A stretch of DNA of 64,000 nucleotides from Chrysomallon squamiferum (Eukaryota; Mollusca; Gastropoda; Neomphalida; Peltospiridae): assembly GCA_012295275.1 (NCBI GenBank), contig CM022667.1, forward strand, positions 15,639,305 to 15,703,304, written 5' to 3'. The position numbers and the translations under genes are program-made. Within the stretch, counting starts at the first letter, position 1; each line of letters begins with the position of its first letter. The notes beneath the pieces are model-generated. The model searched no databases. It was not told the origin of the DNA and saw only the letters and a program-made list of their open reading frames with translations. Of this stretch, positions 35,046 to 47,319 are shown one piece after another.

Positions 35046-35175
35046 GTTCAAACTGATAATTAGAACACTTATTAAAAGTTTTAAAACATGCAGCAACCAT
35101 CAAAGAACTAAAGGAAGTGAGGAGTTTGTTTATTTGACGACCGACTGAAACTGATAACTCGTAAATAAATAATTT
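35046..35175. repeat. Local duplication, copy C
   Basis: Shares with copy A GTTTTAAAACATGCAGCAAC, ATCAAAGAACTAAAGGAAGT and GACCGACTGAAACTGATAAC. The 3' part seen in copies A and B is missing. Confidence 0.65.
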
Positions 35176-35179
35176 ATAT

Positions 35180-35559
35180 TGTTTTCAAAACCTAGTTTTT
35201 AATTTTCAGATACCCACTTTCACTTATACAGCGCTCTCATCCACTGAGTACTCACCCCTGTACACGTTCTTTAGATGTTGCACGTTCTGACCTAAGCAAG
35301 TTCATGTAACATAAACATTTATCGTTTAGTTAGTGGTTATACATATCACGTTAACACGTTTAATTAGCCCGGGATGTGTCGTTTACGTTTTAACCCGCGT
35401 TAATATCATAACAAACGCCGTAATGTGATGTAAAACAGACTTACACGCAAGAGATCTCGGAAACGGAAGTTCATTTGCTGTTTATAAACAAGCTAACTCA
35501 GTCGCGAATACACGTGGAAGGGTATGGAAGGGAGTGCAAACTAATCTATAAATGTATGA

Positions 35560-35560
<1 letters not shown>
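35180..35560. other. Complex interval, candidate regulatory DNA
   Basis: CpG-containing sequence rich in AACGT and CGTT motifs (for example CACGTTAACACG and TAACCCGCGTTAATATC). No exon boundaries recognised. Confidence 0.25.
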
Positions 35561-35591
<31 letters not shown>

Positions 35592-36073
35592 TCACACGAA
35601 CACCTACGTAAACACAGATATGTTTTCACTTCAAAAATGAGTAACATTTCTGCCTTCAAATCACTGGAATTTTCGATCAACTCCGACATTCATGTCTACC
35701 TACCAACACCTACGTCAAAAAAAAAAAAAAAAAGGCTGGGCCTACCTTGTTATGCATTTGAACTGAAGCGATACCGTACACACATCTACAGCTACGTTCA
35801 CGATTATTTATATGGAACCGTCACGCAGCGTTTGAAGCCTGCAACAGATGGTCAAGCGTTTCTTTCTAATTGATTTTAAATTGTTTTATTCTGGATGATC
35901 ACTACCTCTAGATATAAGGATTAAATTTCTCTGGTCTGAGTTGGTGTGAGATGATTTCGAGTTTTACCTTATCAGTATAATAAAGGAATCTGGGTTATAG
36001 GAATTTATTTCTTTATCATTTCATTATCAGCAACATTGTCAGTACAGACTTAGTATGAATCTCTCTCTAGTAC

Positions 36074-36217
<144 letters not shown>

Positions 36218-36504
36218 GCACCTCTTTCAACACGATTATTTGTTACCTAAACAGTCGTTTAGTAATACATCTTTTTTTTCAACAGGTGCATTAAGTTCTT
36301 AGGAGGGTATCAAATGTCACAAAAGAAACTATTAGCTGTCGAAAAATATAGCAATTTAAATACTGATTTAAAATAAACAGTCTGCTCATATATCAATTTA
36401 GTCGTATACATACGTATACAAATATAATGGTATACAAACACACACATATACTCATGCACATGTATAGACATGCATTTTTGATTTAATTTAATTTAATGAA
36501 TTTA

Positions 36505-36521
36505 ATTTATTTATTTATTTA

Positions 36522-36572
<51 letters not shown>
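36505..36572. repeat. (TTTA)n and (TTA)n tract
   Basis: Short TTTA block followed by about 14 TTA units. Confidence 0.95.
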
Positions 36573-38078
<1,506 letters not shown>

Positions 38079-38289
38079 TATGTCACATACACACACACGC
38101 ACACATTTAAATATCAATGATACATATGACAACTACTGCACTCGGTATCATTACAAAACGATGGACGCGAGAGCAAAAAAAACAAACAAAAAAAACAAAT
38201 ATTAACACAGACTATAATTTCAACAACACCGTCATCAAAATAAACATCAACACGTCAACAGTGATACCATCATTTCAGCAACTCTGTCA

Positions 38290-38630
38290 CCAGCACGGCA
38301 TTATTTAATCAGAAATCGTCCAGGCGAGACATTTCTGTGTCTCACTCCCGTCTCTCTGTCCAAAGTTGCCCACACTTCTGTCCCCACCTCTCCGCCATCT
38401 TTGTTGACAAGGCAATCAATTTCTGTCAGTTCCGGTGGAGCACGTGCTAATATGAGTTCAGCCGGAGAACACCGGGAACGAGAAGGCGGTAGGGAAATTG
38501 ACACATGAAATTTATCATCGCTGGTCAAAGGTTATTTTAATAACGAGACACGTGACGGGTCGGGTATCGTTTGTAGACGCGAGTTTACAGTTTGGGATGT
38601 AACAGGTTCGACGAAAATGATAGTTTGATA
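38290..38630 (-). promoter_or_regulatory. Complex island with YY1-type site, possible TATA-less promoter
   Basis: On the minus strand AAAGATGGCGGAG (plus 38390-38402) is a full YY1-type match of the kind found at animal transcription starts, here starting an 18-codon frame (MAERWGQK...). An AGCACGTGCT palindrome lies at 38439-38448. No splice donor follows convincingly, so this is only a candidate. Confidence 0.3.
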
Positions 38631-38821
38631 CCTTTAACATTTCGAAACAGATGAAATATTAATGTTTGTTGTTGTTGCAATACAAATATTAGAAGTTATG
38701 AAATGTGGCCAGATAATATGTGCAGAAGTTATTTATTTATTTATTTATTTATTATTATTTTTTTATTTTAAAATTTAAAATTTTTTTTTTTTTAGCAATA
38801 TGTTATGCATAACTGAAAGGG

Positions 38822-38826
<5 letters not shown>

Positions 38827-38874
<48 letters not shown>
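38827..38874. repeat. (CT)n microsatellite
   Basis: CT units over 48 bp with one TG interruption near the end. Confidence 0.95.
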
Positions 38875-39046
38875 CTGTTTTTCGACTTCTCTCTTCAACA
38901 CCATGGAATGTATTTACCGTCTATGGGAAGGTAGATATAAATAATCCCTTATTGCTAATCGATTTGGAAAGGCCGATCTCATTATGTGTGTGGTCCTTAT
39001 GCATTACAGACCACAAATGTGTTGAATACATCTTTAAACAAAATCT

Positions 39047-39164
39047 TTTATTATTATTATTATTATTGTTGTTGTTGTTGTTGTTATTGTTAATATTATT
39101 ATTGTTGTTGTTATTGTTATTTTGTTTTTGTTTATATATATATATATACCCAAGTCAATACAAA

Positions 39165-39199
<35 letters not shown>
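39047..39199. repeat. (TTA/TTG)n, (TA)n and (AC)n tracts
   Basis: Trinucleotide units to about 39120, TA units near 39134-39148 and AC units at 39166-39199. Confidence 0.9.
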
Positions 39200-39200
<1 letters not shown>

Positions 39201-39489
39201 TTTTCATCCTAATGTAACTATCTGAAGCTGAGCCAATAAAAATAATCAACACACACTGCCCATTTCCAATCATATTTTAAAATCAAAATGCCATGATTTA
39301 TTACTGTTGTATTTCAATTTTTTTTTTAAATTAAATTTTTATCGCTCTTTTTTTCATTTTTTTTCACAGCTTTTAGGTCCCAGAAGGGCAGACGCTAGTA
39401 AATCTATGAATTTCGTTCATAAACGTAACAGACCGACAATTTTTTAATATATATTTTTTTGGACCATAAATATGAATTTACGATCACGG

Positions 39490-39698
39490 TCGACACCCCG
39501 GCTAAACATTACCATGGATGTTAATCAAACACGCAGGCGCCAAAATTACTCTCTGTGGCGGAATCGCAATCATTTTTCATGGTTTTAATTCGAAAAGGCA
39601 TTCGTCCGAAACTGTCTCTGTCTCTAGGCGGGAAAATAGAAGCCAGAAAAAAGAGAAAAATCGTAGCCATAAACATTGTTAAGTTCGATGATAGCAGA
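39490..39698. other. Complex interval with E2F-type site
   Basis: GGCGGGAAAA at 39627-39636 matches the E2F consensus. CpG-containing sequence continues to the A-run at about 39702-39724. No gene recognised. Confidence 0.25.
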
Positions 39699-39759
39699 AG
39701 AAAAAAAAAAAAAAAAAAAAAAAAAGAAGAAGAAAAAAGGAGATTGCTCACTGGCGCAA

Positions 39760-40390
39760 GCAGTCTAGAGGTTAAATGTTAATTTCGTTTTTTTGTTATT
39801 TACTTTTGTTTGAACAGTCTTGAGGTTAATAATGTCAGTTTCGTGGGTTTTTTTGTGATTATACTTTGAGGTTAAAAATGTTAATTTTCCGTATTTCTTT
39901 TTTGTTTTGTGGTTTCATTTAGTATCGACATAAGTTTAAGTTTAAGTTTAAACAATGTTAATTTCGTTTTTTTGTGGTTTCATTTAGTTTTGAACAGTCT
40001 TGAGGTTAAAAATGTTAATTTCTTTTTCTTTTTTTATGATTTCGTTTAGTTGGAATAGTCATGAGGTTAAAAATGTTCATGTCATTTTTTTATTTAATTT
40101 TTTTTTTTTTGTGATTTCATTTAGTTTGAACATGCTAGAGGTTAAAAGTATAAATTTCATTTTTTATAATTTCATTTAGTTTGGCTTGATACTTATAAAT
40201 TTGATAAAACCGACCCATGGTTAAAGTTCATTTTTTTTTTTTTCTTCTTTTTTTTTTTTTTTGTGTTATTTCATTTAGTTTTTTAAAAGTATAAATTTCA
40301 TTTTTTATAATTTCATTTTGTTTGTGTGTGTGTGTGTTAAAGTTCATTCTTTTTTTTTTTTTGTGTGTGTGTTTGTGAATTCATTTAGAT
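39760..40390. repeat. Degenerate ~60-bp tandem array, about 9-10 units
   Basis: Two phrases alternate: GAGGTTAAAAATGTTAATTT and TGATTTCATTTAGTTTGAAC, linked by T-runs of variable length. Copies are recognisable near 39768, 39820, 39867, 39992, 40061, 40137, 40218 and 40280. The T-runs make it look like ordinary T-rich DNA at first sight. A TTTAAG triplication near 39931-39950 lies inside it. Confidence 0.7.
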
Positions 40391-40905
40391 TGCCTTTATT
40401 AATAAATTTTATAAACCCATCTAATTTCGCCAGTTTATCGAGGTGTTGTTATTTGCAAACGTCATCGCTTTAGTTAAATTACTTAAGCGAGTTTTCAAAC
40501 ATGGGAACGAAATCGTCACATATTTTGTTTATTTGGTGTATTCGTATAGACAATGGTATGTAATTTTAGGTCATTTAAAAATATGCATAAAATGAAATTA
40601 AAAAAACAACAACAAACAGCTATTAAAAACGTTTTGACAGTGAGAGATACATCACCAACATTATCAACAGAAAGTTAAATAAATATCTTCAAATTAATAT
40701 ATATCGTTTAATTATTACATTTAATAAATGGAGACAACTAAAGTGGCTAAAAAAAACATTACGCATAGCAGAAAAAACAAACAAACTGGGAATAAATTGA
40801 AAGGAAGTCAATGGTGAGAAACTCATGAAGCGTTTTAAAAACAAAATATGTCAAAACAATAAGGTCACTGTGTACGCGACATCATAAAGCAAGGTTATTC
40901 CCAGA

Positions 40906-41211
40906 ATGACGCATTTTATAAAGATTTACACATCCCGCTGTCTTGAAAAAAATCAGAACAAAAAGCACCGTAAACAATGCAAGGCGAAAATAAACCTGTT
41001 AAACGAATTAAACGTGTACTTACCAACCGAAGACGAAGAACAAGAAGATGAAGATGAAACCAGCACACAGAACACAATTAAGTCCTTACACAGTAATCCT
41101 GAAAAGATACAAGAATTTACTTTTAGATTCAAGAAAACGTTGACAGTATCGGCCAAATCAATACACGTGTATTTTTTAATAAAATCTGTAGTGGTTTTTC
41201 CGATCAAATAA
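40906..41211 (+). other. Unassigned open reading frame, 101 codons
   Basis: ATG-initiated and outside simple repeats. The N-terminal third is basic (residues about 10-30, Lys/Arg-rich), the middle is acidic (EDEEQEDEDE around residues 42-52) and the C-terminal part alternates hydrophobic and polar residues. An AATAAA signal overlaps the stop. I recognise no family, and there is no promoter or splice evidence. It could be chance, a transposon remnant or a short gene. Confidence 0.2.
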
Positions 41212-42129
41212 AACATGCGAGGACTGACAAAGAACTTTTATTAAACGTTTCCATACTTACAATATATTAATCTCAATGGCTTTGCAAATATTGTATTATT
41301 ATTATTATTACTTTTTTCCCCCTCCTTTGAGATTAATAATGGCGACAGAGCGGACTGTTAATATCTCACGTTGTGTTACAGTTAGAAAAATTATTAAAAT
41401 TTATGTCGTTTTCCCGCAGTAATTACCACATCGAGTTTTCAGTTACAATTGTTAATTGTCCTTCGCGGTAACAGGTGTTTAGTTATGACTAAATGCAAAG
41501 CAAAGTTTTTGTTTTAATTAACAAACTGGAAACAGAGAGATTTTACTTTTACAATGTCGCTGGTTACAAATTGTAAAAATATTAGAAATATTAATTGCGA
41601 TTTCATGCAAAGTATAAACGATTTTATTTCAGATATTAATAATTCGACAAATCTGAACATTGAACAGATTTGAGTAAACTGTAAACATTCGAGACATAGC
41701 CAGTTCGATATATCTGTAAAGCAGATATTTCAGCAGTTCATACATATTTGATATATTGAAAATTCGTCATATACGTATAATGTAAATGCTTGTTGCATTA
41801 ACGTTTGATACACCGTGATCGAAAAATTATTGTTTTCTTTTTCAGAAATTTGTTTTAATATTCGATGTATCTCACCTGTATGTATGCATTTGGGTTTATA
41901 CAAAAATGTATCTATTTCTCTATATAGCTTCTGCATATTTGAAACAATATATTATATATTTCTATATAATGCGTCAAAGGTTAATGCAAGTTTCAGATTC
42001 ATAAAACTTGCCTTTACAATTTTGCTTTCATGTGAATACGATACGTCGATAAATAAATTATTGAACATGCATTAGTGTAATACAATATTTATCAAACTCA
42101 TTTGAAAAATTGTACTTCATCCTTCAGCG

Positions 42130-42600
42130 TTTTCTCTCAGGGATTATAAACCCTCAGAAACATTTTCTCCAAAATCTGCTATTTCAGTCATCTCTTGCAC
42201 TCACATTCTCCCTAAAGCTAGTCTGTAAATAATTATGTCACATTCACGCGCAGCCTGGGTCAAACTGTGTCACGTGACCTTACTGAAAATAACGGGATTC
42301 CGGCAACTTATCGTGAGTGACGGCAGTACACCGGTAACCCAAACTATACGGGTTGGTATTTCACGCACCCCGTGAAAGAGATCACTAGCGTAATGCAAAA
42401 CCGGTACAGTATGGCACTTTATATTTCGATGGGTATCGAAGAAAAGAGCATGCACGTCCCCACTGGGTCTGCACGTGCAGAGACGTCGTCCGAGGCAACT
42501 GAAGTAGGAATGTGGCATGGGAACAGAAAGTTTAGTGTGATATCTCCGAAATGTCAGAGGCATATTTGACATAAAGAAAATGGAAATCTTGCATAACCGT
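42130..42600. promoter_or_regulatory. Complex CpG-containing island with two palindromic E-boxes
   Basis: GTCACGTGAC at 42269-42278 equals the CLEAR/MiT-TFE consensus, and TCTGCACGTGCAGA at 42468-42481 is a 14-bp palindrome with a CACGTG centre. The island is largely free of simple repeats. A 100-codon minus-strand frame overlaps it. Confidence 0.4.
42270..42572 (-). other. Unassigned open reading frame, 100 codons
   Basis: ATG-initiated, with a mixed composition containing several cysteines and prolines. Its stop codon overlaps the E-box at 42269-42278. No family recognised and no splice or promoter support; the underlying DNA looks regulatory, so chance is the likelier explanation. Confidence 0.12.
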
Positions 42601-43389
42601 TAAACATCTTTCATACAGTACATGTTTGTGGAATATAAGTACACTAAAATAAACACACACTCGCACATATACACGTACACGCGTAGAAAAACGCGCACAT
42701 TACTGTATAATACACATAGTCATTCACATACATAATTTGTGTGCAATTAAATTTACTAACTGAAGATTCATTTTAAATAATGAATACTGAAACTATTTTA
42801 AATTTGATTTAATAAACATATAAGACGATAAAGACAGAAATAAAATTATTAAAAAGTAAAATATGTCACATTTCAGTAGATAGATATATTTATCTCTTTC
42901 TTTAATATAACAAGTCTATTACAGAACGCGTAAAGATGCTTATTTTTTGGGGTGTACTTGAAGATGGATCAGTGCAATGTAACACGTGCAGCGGAAGAAA
43001 GGATAAAGAAATCTATTTCAAGTCTTAACAAAAGAAAAGAAAAAAGCCAAAACACATGTCAGATACAAACGCAAATGAATCATTAACACGCAAATAACAA
43101 CAAATTTGACTAATTATTTTTAAACCGGCTTATGTACTAACCATTTTGAAATGACAACATATTACAAGAGTTTGAATGTATAAGATAATGCCTCTGGACC
43201 GAAAGATGGGTATATTCTGTGATGATATCTGTATGTAAATAACATGCACGGTTTACACACATCTCTAAATCGATAGATTTCAGTATAATAACAATTATTA
43301 ATTAATTAGCTCCGTTTTGTTTCCACGTCCAGGTGCCAGACTAATGAATCAACAGATTTGAATAACTGAATCAGAACAGTGACCATGTG

Positions 43390-43390
<1 letters not shown>

Positions 43391-43480
<90 letters not shown>

Positions 43481-43645
43481 ACACACACACACACACAAAC
43501 AACTACGCACACATTTTTTTCTTGATCTGTGTGTGTGTGTCTGTAAATAAATGTCATTTTTGTACATATTTACACGTTTGTGTGTATGTGTGTGTGTGTG
43601 AGTGTGCGTGTGTGTATATGCGTGTGTGTGTGTGTGTGTGTGTGT
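43391..43645. repeat. (CT)43, (AC)n and (GT)n tracts
   Basis: CT units at 43391-43477 run into AC units (43480-43497), followed by GT-rich repeats at 43527-43542 and 43579-43645. Confidence 0.95.
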
Positions 43646-43999
43646 CTGAGCGGTGTCTGAGATCTAGGCCCTAGTCGTTTTTCTGTCTCTCTTTTTCTCT
43701 GTTTTTCTGTCTCTTAGTCTCTAAGTTTGTTTCTCTCTCATTCTGTGGACAAATACACATACACATACGTACACGTACTCTGTGTTTCTCGTCTTCTGCT
43801 TGTTTGTTTCGTGTCTTCGTGCACACAACAAACATAAATATCAACCTGTCATGCATAAACCTTGCGCTTTATCGATCATAATAATCTTACTTCCCTTACT
43901 CTTGACCCTGTAAATCAACTATAGCCTTCTTTAATGAACCATTTAATGAACAAAAAAGAAGAAAAAAGAAGAAGAAAAGGCAGGCACCACCATCACAGT

Positions 44000-44270
44000 A
44001 TTTTGTCTAAGCCTTGAGGGAGAAATTAACAAAGTCAAAGTGATTTTCCGCGAGAAATGCGCCGTCCATTTTGTTTTCTACTAAGGGGAGATTATTCCAG
44101 AGGGAAATATTTGCAGGTGCTGATTGCCGTGTTACCACATTCTCAGAAAATTGAGTGTTTTTTATTCCCGTGTCTGTTAACACCGAGGTGGGATGATAGT
44201 CTTCACGACATCTGTATGGATGTAAACATCGACGTGTAAATATATACAGAAAAACAAAGGCGTATCCTAA
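44000..44270. other. Complex island, unassigned
   Basis: About 270 bp of complex sequence. The 89-codon minus-strand frame across it starts with GTG rather than ATG near its 5' end. Candidate regulatory DNA. Confidence 0.2.
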
Positions 44271-44479
44271 TATCACTCAGTCAGTTTATAGTGATAATGT
44301 AATCTTATCTCCCGAACATGTAAAGCGTAATACTACTTAAGGTTTCTTTTACAAAGAGCAATAGGAACTGACACAGCATTAAATATCCCAAATATAATTT
44401 AAAAAGTATTGCTTATATTTTTTTATTTTTTTATTTTTTTATAAAACATCTCTGGTATGAGACTATTTTAAAAAATAGA

Positions 44480-44640
44480 ACTTCATATTCATTCAGTAGT
44501 TTAGTCAACACTGTTCATTAGGAATTCATTATTCATTGATTCATTACAAATTCACTATTTACTGATTTATTAAATTATTCTTATTCATCAATCATTAAAA
44601 ATTATAATTAATTATTCATTTATTAATTGGCCGATTCCAT
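44480..44640. repeat. Degenerate ATTCATTGATTCATTA-type array
   Basis: Loose repetition of ATTCATT and GATTCATTA phrases over 160 bp, too diverged for a clear unit length. Confidence 0.4.
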
Positions 44641-45047
44641 TATATATGAAAGTTATTATTAACATACGAAACCCATTCATCAGCAAATATTTTACAACAT
44701 TAATTTAACAATCGTATCTCTGACGTATTTCTGACGTCATGAAAGCAAGTCTTATCAAAAACTCACAAGAACATATCTCATTAACTTAGTCTTGTCACGG
44801 ACTGGTTAATGAATACAACCGAAGTTTATTCGGTATCTACGAACAATGAATTCAAACATTCCACGTCATGAAGCTAGAACGTAATCAATAATGTGCATAG
44901 ATACTGATATATTATCCTTTCTGTTTTTAATATAGTTAGATTTTCATATCCATTATTCATACTTATTTTCTCTATATCTGTAAGTCCTACATGTGTGTAT
45001 GTGTGAGTGTGTCTGTGTAAGTGCGTACTTTTGAGTGAAATATATAT

Positions 45048-45167
45048 ACACACACACACACATACATACATACCTTTATACACACAAGCATACATCTGTT
45101 TACATACATACATGCACATATCCATTGATGCTACTACATACATATATGTACACATACATACGTATTT

Positions 45168-45217
<50 letters not shown>
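45048..45217. repeat. (AC)n, (CATA)n and (GA)n tracts
   Basis: AC units near 45048-45062, CATA units interspersed to 45160, and (GA)n at 45175-45217. Confidence 0.9.
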
Positions 45218-45221
<4 letters not shown>

Positions 45222-45370
45222 GCAAACACAGATGTATTTAAACACATCAGATCATTCAGCGTACCTTCCACTAAACTGTATTTTTTTATTATCAAACCTA
45301 ATTCAGTGTTGATTTATTTTGACATAAACCCACGCTGCTTTAAAAAACTCAGTGCACGTTACTTTTGGCA

Positions 45371-45399
45371 CGCAGGTGTATTGTGTTAATACACCAGCG
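45371..45399. other. Short hairpin with inverted AGGTGT half-sites
   Basis: CGCAGGTGTATT and AATACACCAGCG are inverted around a 5-base loop, pairing over 11 of 12 positions. AGGTGT is a T-box half-site. The element could act as DNA (inverted T-box sites) or as an RNA hairpin. Confidence 0.45.
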
Positions 45400-45506
45400 T
45401 CTTGATCGAAGAAAAAAAAATTATGACTCGGTTAATTCACATCTGTATCTACTTAAACCCTGTTGGCCTGGAAACCGTATATTTTTTTTTTCTTCTTATT
45501 TTTCAG

Positions 45507-45629
45507 ACATTTTATCAAAGTTCATTGGAAGAGAAAGGAGGGAGGGGAATCGGAAGAAATTTTATGAGATCGTTGGATTATTTGTTAGGAGTGGGTGCGA
45601 ATTTGTCTCTTTACGTTTGAAAAGGGAGG
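45507..45629 (+). other. Candidate plus-strand internal exon of unknown product
   Basis: A strong acceptor (long T/C tract ending TTTTTCAG at 45506) is followed by a segment open in one frame to a weak donor, GTAAGA, at 45630. The translated peptide is basic (KFIGRERREGNRKKFYE...) and unfamiliar. The acceptor alone could arise by chance from the adjacent T-run. Confidence 0.2.
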
Positions 45630-46130
45630 GTAAGAGAAGCTGTATGCAGCTGCATATCTTTGTTGTGAAAAAAGAAATAAAAACATGCATAATTTATAAG
45701 CAGATAAAAAATCGTTAAATCTTACTGCAGTATTAAAATTTCAGGAATCCTCAGTAATTTTAAGAACAGTTATTAAAAATCTTATATAAAACATAACGTC
45801 TGAGGTAAGGTATTTTTTATTTTTTTATTATTATTATTATTTTTTTTTTTATTGCATGCAGTTAAACAAAATCCTATTTCTATAATATACTGCGATCTAG
45901 TAAACAGTCAATGTAAAATGAATTTTCAACTGTTATATCCTTCTTTCTTCTTTCTCAAATGCTCAGTGGTAGCAGAGGGTGCCCGACTTATTATATAACC
46001 AAACAAACAAACAAACAAATATATTAATAAATATATATGTTCCCGAAAAATAATTATTTGAGACTGGTACGAATGATTGAATGAAAGAATAAACGAACGA
46101 TCAAACAAATAAATAATCAAACAAACACAC

Positions 46131-46133
46131 AAA

Positions 46134-46188
<55 letters not shown>

Positions 46189-46226
46189 ATGAATGAATAA
46201 ATAAATAAATAAATAAATAAATAAAT
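46131..46226. repeat. (AAAT)24 microsatellite
   Basis: TAAA units with one GAATGA interruption near 46190. Confidence 0.95.
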
Positions 46227-46439
46227 ATTTATATTCCCTAAAATATTTTATGAGATTAGTACTAATGAACAATCAGACATTATACAAGCACTATACGAAA
46301 TCGCACAATTTTAAAAATAATTCTGAAATGCATAACTCATTGCATTTCTTTTATCACCAACAAGGAATTTCTGATTAAAACTGTTTTCCATATACAGTAC
46401 TTTTCCTAACTCGCAGCTTGTTAGAAAGTGAAATAACTG

Positions 46440-46510
46440 AACTGGAACACACATAAGATTCGAACCTAGATACGTCGTGCGTTAGACAAGAGCTTTATCG
46501 TTAGCTATGC
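46440..46510 (-). repeat. tRNA-derived sequence, tRNA-Val(AAC)-like
   Basis: On the minus strand a box A-like TAGCTAACGATAA is followed by an anticodon arm (CTTGT, loop CTAACGC, then ACGAC) and a good box B, GGTTCGAATCT, all correctly spaced. The T stem has mismatches and the acceptor ends do not pair, so it is a pseudogene or the head of a tRNA-derived SINE rather than a functional tRNA. Confidence 0.55.
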
Positions 46511-46649
46511 ATCACCTAGTCTACTCTGAAAGAAACGTCAAACGTTTTCATATCTTGTTGTGATAGCGATACATGAATTGCGTCTGACATGACTAGAACG
46601 CGTGAAATGTACTTAATCTGATGTGTGCTCAACAGGGAACAGAACAGAG

Positions 46650-47045
46650 GAACTCCCTCGAAGAAATAAAATAAAGTTAACTCGGCTTATTAAAAAAAAG
46701 GAAACGAGACGAAAGACGGATGAAAGATCGATAGCTAAGGGTGAATAAAACCCAAAAAGAATTGGAAGAAGAGATAAAGGAAAGAAAAGAGAGAAAAAAA
46801 GAAGAGAAAAACCATTAAAGAAAGAAAAGAAACGAGAAAGGAATAATAGAAAATAGAAAGAAAGACTGAACAAAATAAAGGAAAGAAAAGAGAAAAAAGA
46901 ACATAAAGAATGAAAAGAAACGAGAAAAGAAAAAAAAGAAAATAGAAAGAAAGACTGAACAAAATATAGAAATTAAAAAGAAGAAAATACGGAATAATGA
47001 ATAACAAAGGAGGTAAATCAAGCAGGAAGGAAAAATAGAATTTAA
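46650..47045. repeat. Polypurine tract with ~95-bp tandem duplication
   Basis: Nearly pure A/G sequence of about 350 bp. Two copies of a unit ending AGAAAGACTGAACAAAATA occur back to back (about 46778-46878 and 46879-46966). Long pyrimidine frames on the minus strand here are artefacts. Confidence 0.75.
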
Positions 47046-47319
47046 AAAAAAAAATTAAATATTATCACTAGTTGAGAGTGGAACTAGATTTATAACATAA
47101 AGACAGCCCATCAGGCGCACAGAACAGATCTGATGCTGGATCCATTAGTTTTAAACACACACTCTAGACACTGAATTACTTCACTTTCCTATTGCATGTA
47201 CTCTCGGATCTACATCTTAAGTCTGAAATAAGTCTGTTTAAAATATAATTACAAAAATTACACTCCAGATAAGCTGAAATGTTTTCACGTTATTTTTGAC
47301 TCTCATGGAAATATGATTA

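Noticed and set aside
35475-35873. 132-codon plus-strand frame
   Set aside because: It runs through an (AC)n tract and a long A-run, and its composition changes abruptly at both.
44007-44276. 89-codon minus-strand frame as a gene
   Set aside because: It begins with GTG, has no ATG near its 5' end, and no family or splice support.
46613-47021. Phe/Leu-rich minus-strand frames resembling membrane proteins
   Set aside because: They are the pyrimidine strand of a polypurine tract; the hydrophobicity is a by-product.
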